A DNA stretch of 45,478 nucleotides from Candidatus Dojkabacteria bacterium (lineage in GTDB: Bacteria; Patescibacteria; Dojkabacteria; SC72). The position numbers and the translations under genes are program-made. Shown piece by piece: positions 38,061 through 44,374 of the stretch. The DNA is taken from the NCBI GenBank assembly GCA_023229785.1, contig JALNYV010000015.1, forward strand, positions 1 to 45,478. The letters run 5' to 3'. The first letter of the stretch is position 1; every line of letters starts with the position of its first letter. The notes beneath the pieces were generated by a model. It saw only the letters and a program-made list of their open reading frames with translations. It made no database searches and had not been told where the DNA came from.

Positions 38061-38251
38061 AACACTTTTTTGCTATTGGAACTGACAAGGAAGGACAAAA
38101 ATATAGTCAATGGATAGATTTAGAAAATAATGAATCTAGTTGTAGTTGTGTTCATGGCAGTTTCTTTAGGTTTACTAAGAAGAATAAAGGCAAAGAGTGC
38201 AGACATTTGGCAGAATGTAGAAGATTATTGGAGGCACAATGCAAGAAATAA
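38057..38251 (+). CDS. SWIM-type zinc-finger protein (64 aa)
   Basis: The pattern CSC at about 29-31, fifteen or so residues, then CRH (about 48-50), preceded by a 'W-I-D' strand, follows the SWIM finger C-x-C-x(n)-C-x-H. SWIM domains occur in DNA-binding and ubiquitin- or recombination-linked proteins. Here the domain stands alone. ATGA overlap with the previous gene. Confidence 0.6.
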   Translation: MKHFFAIGTDKEGQKYSQWIDLENNESSCSCVHGSFFRFTKKNKGKECRHLAECRRLLEAQCKK

Positions 38252-38427
38252 AAAGTAATATATATAACTTTTGGATTCCTTTTATTATAGAATTATATGA
38301 CGGCAAAAAATATATTGGAAGTATTTTTACGAATGTGGGAGAAGTTAAAGAGATAATGGAACAAGTAAGGTGCGAATATATGAATTTCAAACCATTTATA
38401 AGAGGTAATAAAAAATGCAAGAAATAG
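38239..38427 (+). CDS. Hypothetical protein (62 aa)
   Basis: It overlaps the SWIM gene by 13 bases, with GGAGG upstream. A strand start (NFWIPFIIELYDG) and helical end with two late Cys. No family. Confidence 0.55.
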   Translation: MQEIKSNIYNFWIPFIIELYDGKKYIGSIFTNVGEVKEIMEQVRCEYMNFKPFIRGNKKCKK

Positions 38428-38576
38428 TAGAAGTGGGTGGCTCAAAGGAACTAATGCCATGTGATGAGTGCGGTGGTATAGTAAGATGTTATCATACTTC
38501 TGATACACTAGGGAATACTTCGTGGCTATGTTTTGGTTGCCTTACTTGGATATACGGCTACAAGAGGAACAAATGA
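38415..38576 (+). CDS. Small zinc-ribbon protein (53 aa)
   Basis: Two CxxC motifs (CDEC at 16-19 and CFGC at 39-42) in a Gly/Trp-rich chain. It starts MQEIVEVGG, like the MQEIKSN start of the previous gene, behind AGAGGT. ATGA overlap with the next micro-gene. Confidence 0.6.
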   Translation: MQEIVEVGGSKELMPCDECGGIVRCYHTSDTLGNTSWLCFGCLTWIYGYKRNK

Positions 38577-38659
38577 GAGATAAATCAATTATGGTAATAC
38601 TTATGTTTTTGATAATTTGTGAAACATTAATAATCTTATCTGCTACAGGAAGAATATGA
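38573..38659 (+). CDS. Membrane micropeptide (28 aa)
   Basis: An ATG in an ATGA overlap with the previous stop opens 28 codons that end in an ATGA overlap with the HNH gene. The peptide is almost all one TM helix (MVILMFLIICETLIIL). Double coupling makes it credible despite its size. The function is unknown. Confidence 0.5.
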   Translation: MRDKSIMVILMFLIICETLIILSATGRI

Positions 38660-38997
38660 CTAAATCTAAAACAACAAAGGCTTACCTTAAAAAGCAAGAA
38701 AGGAAAGAGTTAAAACGTCTTGATAAAGAGTGGGCTATTGCTGTCAAAGAACGTGACGGAAAAAAGTGTGTTATTTGTGGCAGAACAGAATATCTAAATT
38801 CCCACCATCTAATTCCTAGAGAAGACCATAAGTTAAGGCACGTAATTGCTAACGGTATCTGCCTTTGTTCGTTACATCACCGTTTTAGTAATATTATTTC
38901 TGCTCACAAGAATCCATTTATGTTCTTAGAATGGTTCCAAATAAATAGAAAAGAACAGTATATGACATTATTAAAGGAAATAACCAATGCTAAATGA
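38656..38997 (+). CDS. HNH endonuclease (113 aa)
   Basis: A basic helical N-terminus then CVICGRTEYLNSHHLIPRE (38-56) and GICLCSLHHRF (67-77): the paired Cys, HH and later HH of an HNH nuclease with structural zinc. It could nick DNA in replication, recombination or host takeover. It stands away from terminase, so a packaging role is less likely. ATGA overlap upstream; it overlaps the next gene by 11 bases. Confidence 0.8.
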   Translation: MTKSKTTKAYLKKQERKELKRLDKEWAIAVKERDGKKCVICGRTEYLNSHHLIPREDHKLRHVIANGICLCSLHHRFSNIISAHKNPFMFLEWFQINRKEQYMTLLKEITNAK

Positions 38998-39472
38998 TAA
39001 TACAGATAACTCAGAAAGTAATATCAAGTTGTTAACTGAATTAGCTAATGCTTATGAACATAAGGGCGAGAAGCTTCACCCTGCGTTTGCTAGGCTAGTA
39101 AATCCGCTTAAACGTGTTGACTGTTTGTTTCACGAAACTACTTGTAAGCATTACTGTAACGAAAAGTGTAAACTGTCAAGTAAAGCAGTTAGGCGAAAGA
39201 ATTGTCCTAGGGAACCGCCAGTAAGGGCTTACATTCCCTCTTCTATTTCCAGTGCAAAACACCCCTTTAGTCAGGTTAGAGAAAGTTCAGGCTTACCCCC
39301 GAATAATCCTCTTTTTCCCCCTGACGACCGTGCCAATCCTGCACTGGAACACAAACATATTCTAAGGGTTGGCAGGGGATTTTATTGCAAAGTGTGTAGG
39401 ATTAGGTTTTATTACAAAAGGAACTATGACTTGCATTTGCAAAGCAAGAGCCATAAGATGAGGTCAGTATGA
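38987..39472 (+). CDS. Cys-rich protein with C-terminal C2H2 zinc finger (161 aa)
   Basis: Residues about 46-73 hold a Cys cluster (CLFHETTCKHYCNEKC), a Pro/Ser-rich linker follows, and the C-terminus has CKVC, twelve residues, H, five residues, H, a full C2H2 finger of the U1/matrin-like type (YCKVCRIRFYYKRNYDLHL). C2H2 fingers occur in several archaeal viruses as DNA-binding proteins. ATGA overlap with the next gene. Confidence 0.7.
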   Translation: MLNDNTDNSESNIKLLTELANAYEHKGEKLHPAFARLVNPLKRVDCLFHETTCKHYCNEKCKLSSKAVRRKNCPREPPVRAYIPSSISSAKHPFSQVRESSGLPPNNPLFPPDDRANPALEHKHILRVGRGFYCKVCRIRFYYKRNYDLHLQSKSHKMRSV

Positions 39473-39825
39473 ATAAGTTGGAAACATACAAGCAGTATAG
39501 AACTAATTTGAACCAAATACAAGGTGGAAATAGGTGTGGCAGCCACGTTAACTGTGTTAGGTTAAATAGCCATTCTACTAAAAAACATGAAGAAACCAAG
39601 TTTATAGTATGTTGGATATTACTTCAAGAAGGGTATGATTTTATCACTGAAGGCATTTGGCTATCGGGGTTAAGGGCGGATGTGTTTGATATTCAAAGAA
39701 ACATAGCATTTGAGATTTTATGCAGTGAAATGGAAGCGGAGTGCGATTTAAAGGGCTACCCTGTGCCTATCATTAAAGTAAAAGCAGGAATGAGTTATGA
39801 AGAAATCAAGAAGTTGATACTATGA
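39469..39825 (+). CDS. PD-(D/E)XK nuclease-like protein (118 aa)
   Basis: From about 39 the pattern 'KHEETKFIVCWILLQEGYDF', 'GLRADVFDIQRNIAFEILC' then 'PVPIIKVKAG' fits the core of PD-(D/E)XK nucleases: a helix, an Asp after a strand, and an Asp/Glu pair on the next strands (D70 or D73, E81). The usual Lys is not clear, so activity is uncertain. It may be a Holliday-junction or restriction-like nuclease relative. Confidence 0.55.
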   Translation: MNKLETYKQYRTNLNQIQGGNRCGSHVNCVRLNSHSTKKHEETKFIVCWILLQEGYDFITEGIWLSGLRADVFDIQRNIAFEILCSEMEAECDLKGYPVPIIKVKAGMSYEEIKKLIL

Positions 39826-39827
39826 TT

Positions 39828-39856
39828 TTGTCAGTGTGAGGATAACTATTTAAATA
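39828..39856 (+). promoter_or_regulatory. Promoter P3: upstream element TTGTCAGTGTGA plus TATA box
   Basis: The element at 39828-39839, nine bases, then CTATTTAAATAAG (TATA box 39849-39856). GAGGTG begins at 39882, about 26 bases after the box, and the ATG at 39894 follows six bases later. The core of the SD and leader (GAGGTGTTAGA-ATG type) is shared with P2. Confidence 0.75.
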
Positions 39857-39893
39857 AGAAGATATTAAGGTATACTAAATAGAGGTGTTAGAT

Positions 39894-40412
39894 ATGAAAA
39901 ACAAAAAAGATGATTTAGACGATTGCACACACGTTGCAAAGCCAAATGCGTTCATACCGCAGATAATGACACCCCCCACGACGACGCTGAAAGATGAGGC
40001 TAAGAGAATAACTGCACTGGAAATATTTAACAATTTAGAAAGAGCAGAGACTCAATCAATTGATTGCTATGTTCTTACTTCAAGACATGAGTTTTGTGAT
40101 TATGAAATCCACGAAGCCATCGTCAAGGACTTGCAACAGCAACTCGCCGAGAAAGACAAGAAGATCGAAATATTAAGCACTAATATGGAAGGAGCAGTTA
40201 AGTTTATGGAAGAATTTGGAAGAATGGAAAGGCAACTCGCCGAGAACAAAGAAGATAAGAAGGTATTAGTCAAGATTAGTAATAATCTTAATAAGGAACT
40301 CGCTGACTATAAAGCCAAAGTGCAAGAAATTGATAGTTTGCTTGATGATGAGAAGTGGCTTACAGCTCAACTGCTATTAAAGAAACTGCTTTCAGCCAAG
40401 GGGGAACAATGA
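39894..40412 (+). CDS. Coiled-coil protein with GC-rich inserted segments (172 aa)
   Basis: The ATG at 39894 is chosen over an in-frame GTG at 39885 because it stands six bases after GAGGTG. Residue 25 onward is MTPPTTTLK, encoded by the 28-bp repeat. The rest is helical with repeats QQLAEKDKK, RQLAENKED and KELADYKAK in GC-rich codons. It looks like a mosaic gene. The SD of the next gene (AAGGGGGAACA) lies at its end. Confidence 0.65.
   Translation: MKNKKDDLDDCTHVAKPNAFIPQIMTPPTTTLKDEAKRITALEIFNNLERAETQSIDCYVLTSRHEFCDYEIHEAIVKDLQQQLAEKDKKIEILSTNMEGAVKFMEEFGRMERQLAENKEDKKVLVKISNNLNKELADYKAKVQEIDSLLDDEKWLTAQLLLKKLLSAKGEQ
39966..39993 (+). repeat. 28-bp GC-rich direct repeat, copy 2
   Basis: Exact copy of 37193-37220. 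Here it lies inside the gene rather than at its start; the ATG at 39966 could act as an internal start but has no clear SD. Confidence 0.95.
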
Positions 40413-40558
40413 CAAAATGCAATCATTGTGGATTAATTATAGAGGACTATAATCTTTATAATCATTATCAAATAGGAGATAAAGTATATTGTAAGAGCTG
40501 TGGAAATGACATAGTAAAAGAAATTAGAATACAAAGAATTAGGAATGATGAAGAATGA
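40409..40558 (+). CDS. Mini LIM-like zinc-finger protein (49 aa)
   Basis: SD AAGGGGGA and ATGA overlap set the start. CNHC near the start and CKSC later frame a Tyr/Asn-rich loop. It resembles the protein at 10076-10189 (both start CNHC after Lys) and is probably its paralogue. Confidence 0.65.
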   Translation: MTKCNHCGLIIEDYNLYNHYQIGDKVYCKSCGNDIVKEIRIQRIRNDEE

Positions 40559-40776
40559 AAACAAAGACACCAGACGAGCAGATTAAAGAGTTTGAACAGG
40601 AAAATAGAGATTTATCTAATAAACTATTGTCAAAAGGAATAGAAATTAAACCTAAAAAGAAGTTCAGATGGTTTCAAATACCTGTCTATTTCGCTTTAAT
40701 AGTAGGATTAACCAGTTTAATGGCTTTACCTTTCTTGGTTGTACTTGCTTTACTTAAATACTTGGGAGTGATATAA
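40555..40776 (+). CDS. Small membrane protein (73 aa)
   Basis: A charged helical N-terminal half (EQIKEFEQENRDLSNKL) is followed by a basic turn and a hydrophobic C-terminal stretch (about 42-70) long enough for one or two TM helices. ATGA overlap upstream. Unknown role. Confidence 0.65.
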   Translation: MKTKTPDEQIKEFEQENRDLSNKLLSKGIEIKPKKKFRWFQIPVYFALIVGLTSLMALPFLVVLALLKYLGVI

Positions 40777-41004
40777 ATGGAAAGTAGGGATTTTTTCCAG
40801 TGCAGGGGTTGTAGGCACTTTGAAGACGCAGACTGGGCAGGTTGCATTAAAAGAGGACAGAAGGAAGGGTTAGACCAATGTTATAACCCGTCTTTATCTA
40901 AACGCCAAAGGTGTGTAGTTTGCGGTAATCATTTGATATTTAACGAATTGGAAGGTAAAAAATATTGCCGTGAACACTGGGATAATTTGAAGGTGGACAA
41001 ATGA
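40777..41004 (+). CDS. Double zinc-finger-like Cys-rich protein (75 aa)
   Basis: Cys/His clusters CRGCRHF at 9-15, a lone C in WAGCIKRG, then CVVCGNH and CREHW near the end suggest two metal sites. It starts right after the previous stop, with GGGAG as SD. Function unknown. Confidence 0.65.
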   Translation: MESRDFFQCRGCRHFEDADWAGCIKRGQKEGLDQCYNPSLSKRQRCVVCGNHLIFNELEGKKYCREHWDNLKVDK

Positions 41005-41189
41005 ATAAAATACTTAAATTTCTTGTTAGACATGAACTTAGAGATTTAGAAGCAGAATTAGAGTTAGAAAGAAACTGGCGTAAGAATTTACAAACTGATA
41101 AAGAGAATTATCTTAAAGAATTAAAAGAAACTAAATGGGAATTGGAAGATGCAAGAAAAGCAATATTAAGGTTAAAGGGGGATAAATGA
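41001..41189 (+). CDS. Small coiled-coil protein (62 aa)
   Basis: One long charged helix (LRDLEAELELERNW...LKETKWELEDARKAI) with heptad spacing. ATGA overlaps at both ends. The family is unknown; it could be an assembly or regulatory partner. Confidence 0.6.
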   Translation: MNKILKFLVRHELRDLEAELELERNWRKNLQTDKENYLKELKETKWELEDARKAILRLKGDK

Positions 41190-41305
41190 ATTTATTAGAC
41201 CAAATGGCTTTAGATATAACTCAAATTAAACTAAACGAAAAAATAGTTATACGTATTGATAAGATGGTAATTGATAAACTAAATAAATTATGTAAGGAGG
41301 ACTAA
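41186..41305 (+). CDS. Very small protein (39 aa)
   Basis: ATGA-coupled to the coiled-coil gene. The chain is Ile/Leu/Lys-rich (IKLNEKIVIRIDKMVIDKL), perhaps a ribbon-helix-helix half-like peptide: a strand 'EKIVIRI' followed by a helix is the start of that fold, but it ends early. Confidence rests on layout. Confidence 0.5.
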   Translation: MNLLDQMALDITQIKLNEKIVIRIDKMVIDKLNKLCKED

Positions 41306-41428
41306 ATGAAAAACCGTTTAATAGACCCGTTTAAAGGAATAGACTTCCTTACTGACATTAAAAGCAGTTATACTAAAGTGTTTGCTTGGCAACTGCTATG
41401 CTATTATATGGAGATAAAGTATGTATGA
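41306..41428 (+). CDS. Very small protein (40 aa)
   Basis: An AAGGAGG SD lies five bases before the ATG, directly after the preceding stop. The peptide is hydrophobic-aromatic in its second half (KVFAWQLLCYYMEIKY), possibly membrane-associated. No family. Confidence 0.5.
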   Translation: MKNRLIDPFKGIDFLTDIKSSYTKVFAWQLLCYYMEIKYV

Positions 41429-41562
41429 TGTAGAAAGCAGTGGTGGTAATTATTGTTAGTAACGCTACGATTCGGGAAAATCTCCTTTTTAGGCTAAGTT
41501 TCATCAATACCCGCATTAACTCCTGCACTGCCTACTACAATTTCGCTTTAATAGGATAAAAA
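41429..41562. other. Non-coding gap near the end of the rightward arm
   Basis: This 134-base gap has no gene or clear promoter. On the minus strand 17 codons ending in a stop at about 41497 read SEIVVGSAGVNAGIDET without a start codon, which could be a gene remnant or chance. A short T-run (41488-41493) could act as a weak terminator. Confidence 0.3.
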
Positions 41563-41706
41563 ATGAATAAAGAAGATATGTTAAAGTGCCCACGTTGCGG
41601 AAAGAAATATGTTCCTGAATATGACAGTATAGCAAAAAAGGTCACAGGGCATTTATTTAAGCCAACTTGCAAATGTTACAAAGATGTTGGCGTTATGATT
41701 GGATAA
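41563..41706 (+). CDS. Small zinc-ribbon protein (47 aa)
   Basis: CPRCGKKY near the start and CKCY near the end suggest a zinc ribbon. The SD is weak (TAGGAT). It is the last rightward gene and converges with the minus-strand gene at 41709, only two bases apart. Function unknown. Confidence 0.55.
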   Translation: MNKEDMLKCPRCGKKYVPEYDSIAKKVTGHLFKPTCKCYKDVGVMIG

Positions 41707-41708
41707 CT

Positions 41709-41915
41709 TTAAATTAACCTTTTCTGTTCTATGTCTTTTCTTAACTTCTTAAAATGCACAAAAGAGGCAATAGTTCTGTCATAAGAGCAGGTAGCCCTTT
41801 TACGTCGCCAATCTCTTAACCTGCACATTCTTTTAGATGGGTCTTTACTATAGAAAACGAAGTAAGCATCAGGTATCTTGCAAGGTTTATCTTGAAATGG
41901 GCATACTATTGGCAT
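41709..41915 (-). CDS. Small basic Cys-containing protein (68 aa)
   Basis: Four Cys (5, 12, 31, 43) and many Arg/Lys (RLRDWRRKRATC) suggest a zinc-stabilised nucleic-acid-binding protein; the 'CPFQDKPCKIPDA' start is a metal-knuckle-like pattern. AAGGAGA lies upstream of the ATG. It is the last gene of the replication operon on this strand. Confidence 0.6.
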   Translation of the reverse strand: MPIVCPFQDKPCKIPDAYFVFYSKDPSKRMCRLRDWRRKRATCSYDRTIASFVHFKKLRKDIEQKRLI

Positions 41916-41919
41916 TATA

Positions 41920-42312
41920 TCATCTTCTCCTTCTAAACTGCTTCAGAAAGCCCCACAGATGCTCTAGGACACGAGATTTGGGTTTAGGTATGATTATCTG
42001 TGTAATAGGCTCTGAAGGTGGTATAAGGCTTATGTTTGCATCAGTTATTTCTATATCTATTGGCTTAGAAAACCTTTCTCCCTTATATATGAACAATTTT
42101 CCCTTCACTTGGTAAGTATAAGGTTCAAGTATCATAACTGCCTTCCCTCGGGGTGAACTGCCATTAATTGAGAACACAATGGTCGTATAAGAGTGATAGC
42201 AGTCCATTACTGTCTGAACCACTATTTTACGTTCAAAAGCGTCTAAAGGTATTTGTTTACCATAATAACTTTTAAGCAGCATTTCTTTAAGTCCTTGCAT
42301 TGTAGTTTCCAT
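41920..42312 (-). CDS. Hypothetical protein of the replication operon (130 aa)
   Basis: A helical start (residues 1-15), a beta-rich centre (TTIVFSINGSS, LEPYTYQVKGKLFIYKGERF) and an Arg-rich C-terminus (FLKQFRRRR). GGAG SD. It follows the helicase gene directly and may assist it; the family is not recognised. Confidence 0.65.
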   Translation of the reverse strand: METTMQGLKEMLLKSYYGKQIPLDAFERKIVVQTVMDCYHSYTTIVFSINGSSPRGKAVMILEPYTYQVKGKLFIYKGERFSKPIDIEITDANISLIPPSEPITQIIIPKPKSRVLEHLWGFLKQFRRRR

Positions 42313-42314
42313 TT

Positions 42315-43976
42315 TTAGTTCACTCCTTGAAAATATCCGTTCTTTGGCTCAAAAATATATCCCTCATTCTTGATTTTCTGCACTATCTTGTCAAATTCAA
42401 AAAAGCTATACTTGTCTTTAAACTTGTCATACCATTCTTCAAGCAAAACGTCATGCTGCGGTGCTTCGTCAGCTAACTTCTTGAAATGTGCCATAATTTC
42501 AGATTTAGCGTCAATTTTAGTTTCTTTTTTTGTTTTTAAGCTCATTTCTAACGATACAGCCAATTCCATTCCTGTAAACATTTTAAGTTTTTCTCTTGCT
42601 TTTGCAAATTCTATCCTTTTAGATATTCCTTCATTAGTTCGTTTGGTTTCTATTACTAAATTTAACCTTTTTAGTGCGTGGCTTATCCATTCGGGCTTAA
42701 TCCAATCTACATCATATCCAACATAATCTTTGAAATCCCTATTAAATCTTGCTATTGGCACCCAATCTAACTCAGAATATGGCATTTTAGAAAGGTAGTC
42801 TAAAAACATTACATCACAGCTTTCAGAAATATCGTTTTGTTTCTTTGTAAGCACCATTTCCTTAGCTATTTCAAGCACTTTAAAGAAAATGTCGTTATTA
42901 ACAAAACTAGCCAGAATTAAGATAGGAAAATAAAGTTCCAAATCTCTACCAGTTATATTACTTTCATAAATATACTTAAATATATCATTATTATTTAATA
43001 TATTATTATTTATTATTATATTATTAGTTAGTGTAGGTAGTGTAAGTAGTGTCGGTGTAGGTGGTGTAGGTTGTGTAGGCAAAACTCCATCGGAAATAGA
43101 GGTGTTATTTAATAGGGTTATGTCGTTAGGTATGTTATTTAATATACTTGTGTCCTTAGGTGTGTTATTTAACATACTTTCCTCTTTTCTTTCCCCTTTT
43201 TCCCATAGCCCCCCCTCCGCTACACTACCATCACTACCTACACTTTTTTGCAAAGGTGTGTTATTTAACATAATAAAATTATTCCATTCCCCAATACCCC
43301 CTTTTCCAAACTTATTTTCACAGCATATCTTAATTACATCTAAAGTTCCCCTAAATTCTTCGTTAAAACCTTCCCCTTCTACTAATTTAGTCTTAAATCC
43401 ATCATTTTTGTCTAAAATGAATGAAATACACCTATTTCCTAAAACATCATTCATTCCATTTATATTAGCCATGCAGATAGGGCTATACATTTCAAAATAT
43501 TCAGTAACATAAGTCCTATTGCCATTAGTCATTACTTCCTTTTGTCTAGGCACCTTTAATCCCTTTTTATAGCCAGAATTAAGCAATTCCCTTAAAGTTT
43601 GCAGTTCTTTGCTTTTAATGCTCTCAAATTCATCAATACAATGGCATTTTTGATTTGCTGTCCTGAATAATGTTGCATCTGTTAGGTTTCCAAGCATTTC
43701 TCCATTATTGGCAAAGTTTGCAATAAGGTTTAATAACCTACTTTTTCCTGAACCAGTGGTAGCACAGAAAAATAAGTAAGGATAACTATTAAACTTTTTG
43801 TGTATATAAGTTCCCATTATCCACAGATTTATAATAGGGTAATAGTCTTCATCCATTTCCATATAGAACCGAATATATTTATCAATAAGGTTATAGCAAT
43901 ACTGCATTACCTGTTGCTGTTCTTCGTCAGTTCCACTAGCCAATCTTATCAGTTCTGCCTTTTCAATTTGTTCCAT
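42315..43976 (-). CDS. DUF3631-like replicative helicase/ATPase (553 aa)
   Basis: Numbers below count from the ATG at 43976, chosen for GGTG five bases upstream (a GTG at 43985 is possible). Walker A TTGSGKS lies at about 73-79 and Walker B CHCIDEFE at about 111-118. These and the following 'LRELLNSGYKKG', 'PICMANINGM' and 'VLGNRCISFIL' fit AAA-type helicase domains (DUF3631-like) of virus and plasmid replication proteins. A low-complexity, repeat-rich linker (about 240-340) joins it to a helical C-terminal domain, where primase or DNA-binding parts often lie. No polymerase is encoded, so host enzymes would be used. Confidence 0.8.
   Translation of the reverse strand: MEQIEKAELIRLASGTDEEQQQVMQYCYNLIDKYIRFYMEMDEDYYPIINLWIMGTYIHKKFNSYPYLFFCATTGSGKSRLLNLIANFANNGEMLGNLTDATLFRTANQKCHCIDEFESIKSKELQTLRELLNSGYKKGLKVPRQKEVMTNGNRTYVTEYFEMYSPICMANINGMNDVLGNRCISFILDKNDGFKTKLVEGEGFNEEFRGTLDVIKICCENKFGKGGIGEWNNFIMLNNTPLQKSVGSDGSVAEGGLWEKGERKEESMLNNTPKDTSILNNIPNDITLLNNTSISDGVLPTQPTPPTPTLLTLPTLTNNIIINNNILNNNDIFKYIYESNITGRDLELYFPILILASFVNNDIFFKVLEIAKEMVLTKKQNDISESCDVMFLDYLSKMPYSELDWVPIARFNRDFKDYVGYDVDWIKPEWISHALKRLNLVIETKRTNEGISKRIEFAKAREKLKMFTGMELAVSLEMSLKTKKETKIDAKSEIMAHFKKLADEAPQHDVLLEEWYDKFKDKYSFFEFDKIVQKIKNEGYIFEPKNGYFQGVN
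43102..43191. repeat. 30-bp tandem repeats in the helicase linker
   Basis: Units starting at 43102, 43132 and 43162 begin GTGTTATTTAAYA or close variants, with a fourth, separate copy at 43258. In the protein they give LNNTP-type ten-residue repeats. The segment GTGTTATTTAATAGG (43102-43116) is the exact reverse complement of 7343-7357 in the intergenic hub. Confidence 0.8.
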
Positions 43977-44184
43977 TGTTTTCACCTTTCCCTTTTTGCT
44001 TTAATACCTCTATAAGACCAAGATTTTCATAATGAACAGCCCACGCTTTAATTATGCTTAATTCAAAAGAAGTAGGATTAGGTTTGTTTAGAATTTGTTT
44101 GGTTTTATCCTTACGGAACTGTAGTGCTTGTAATGCTTCTTTAGAATTGTTCCAATTAGCCAATAACTCGCTAGTCTTATCCAT
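43963..44184 (-). CDS. Small helical protein upstream of the helicase (73 aa)
   Basis: The ATG at 44184 follows GGTGGT by five bases. A polar helical chain (MDKTSELLANWNNSKEAL...) with a Lys-rich end. The stop overlaps the helicase start region by 14 bases. It could be a helicase loader or cofactor, from position only. Confidence 0.6.
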   Translation of the reverse strand: MDKTSELLANWNNSKEALQALQFRKDKTKQILNKPNPTSFELSIIKAWAVHYENLGLIEVLKQKGKGENNGTN

Positions 44185-44374
44185 CAAATACCACCACTTC
44201 TTTGCAAAGGAGTGGTTGAGAAAAGGTTTTATGGTTTCTCAACCAAACCAAATTATTATGATGGCTTAACAAGTATTTAAACGTTTCTCTTTCAATTTTG
44301 TTGGCAAATTGCAGGTTTTGCGAGTAACCGCTAACCTTCGCCTTGCCTTTTACCTTTGGTTTATTCCTTGTCAA
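44177..44374 (-). CDS. Possible small basic protein with TTG start (65 aa)
   Basis: A TTG at 44374 overlaps the previous stop (TTGA) behind GAGGGAG and reads 65 codons into the next gene. The start is Lys-rich (TRNKPKVKGKAKV). Against it, the same DNA holds a TATA box and two strong inverted repeats, so the frame may be accidental. Confidence 0.35.
   Translation of the reverse strand: MTRNKPKVKGKAKVSGYSQNLQFANKIERETFKYLLSHHNNLVWLRNHKTFSQPLLCKEVVVFDG
44194..44245 (-). promoter_or_regulatory. Palindrome plus hairpin in the leader of the replication operon
   Basis: CCACTTCTTTG and CAAAGGAGTGG (44194-44215) form a 22-bp palindrome with one mismatch. TGGTTGAGAAA (44213-44223) pairs with TTTCTCAACCA (44235-44245), 11 bp with an 11-base loop. 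Both lie between the TATA box at 44274-44281 and the ATG at 44184. They may be an operator or a leader structure controlling helicase expression. Confidence 0.6.
44274..44281 (-). promoter_or_regulatory. TATA-box promoter of the replication operon
   Basis: On the minus strand GTTTAAATAC follows AGAGAAAC, a BRE-like run. Transcription would start near 44247, right at the hairpin above, giving a leader of about 63 bases before the ATG at 44184. Confidence 0.6.

Noticed and set aside
41440..41500. Possible tRNA (TTCGGGAAAATCTCC stretch)
   Set aside because: No cloverleaf, acceptor pairing or T-loop consensus could be formed. No tRNA was found elsewhere in the window.
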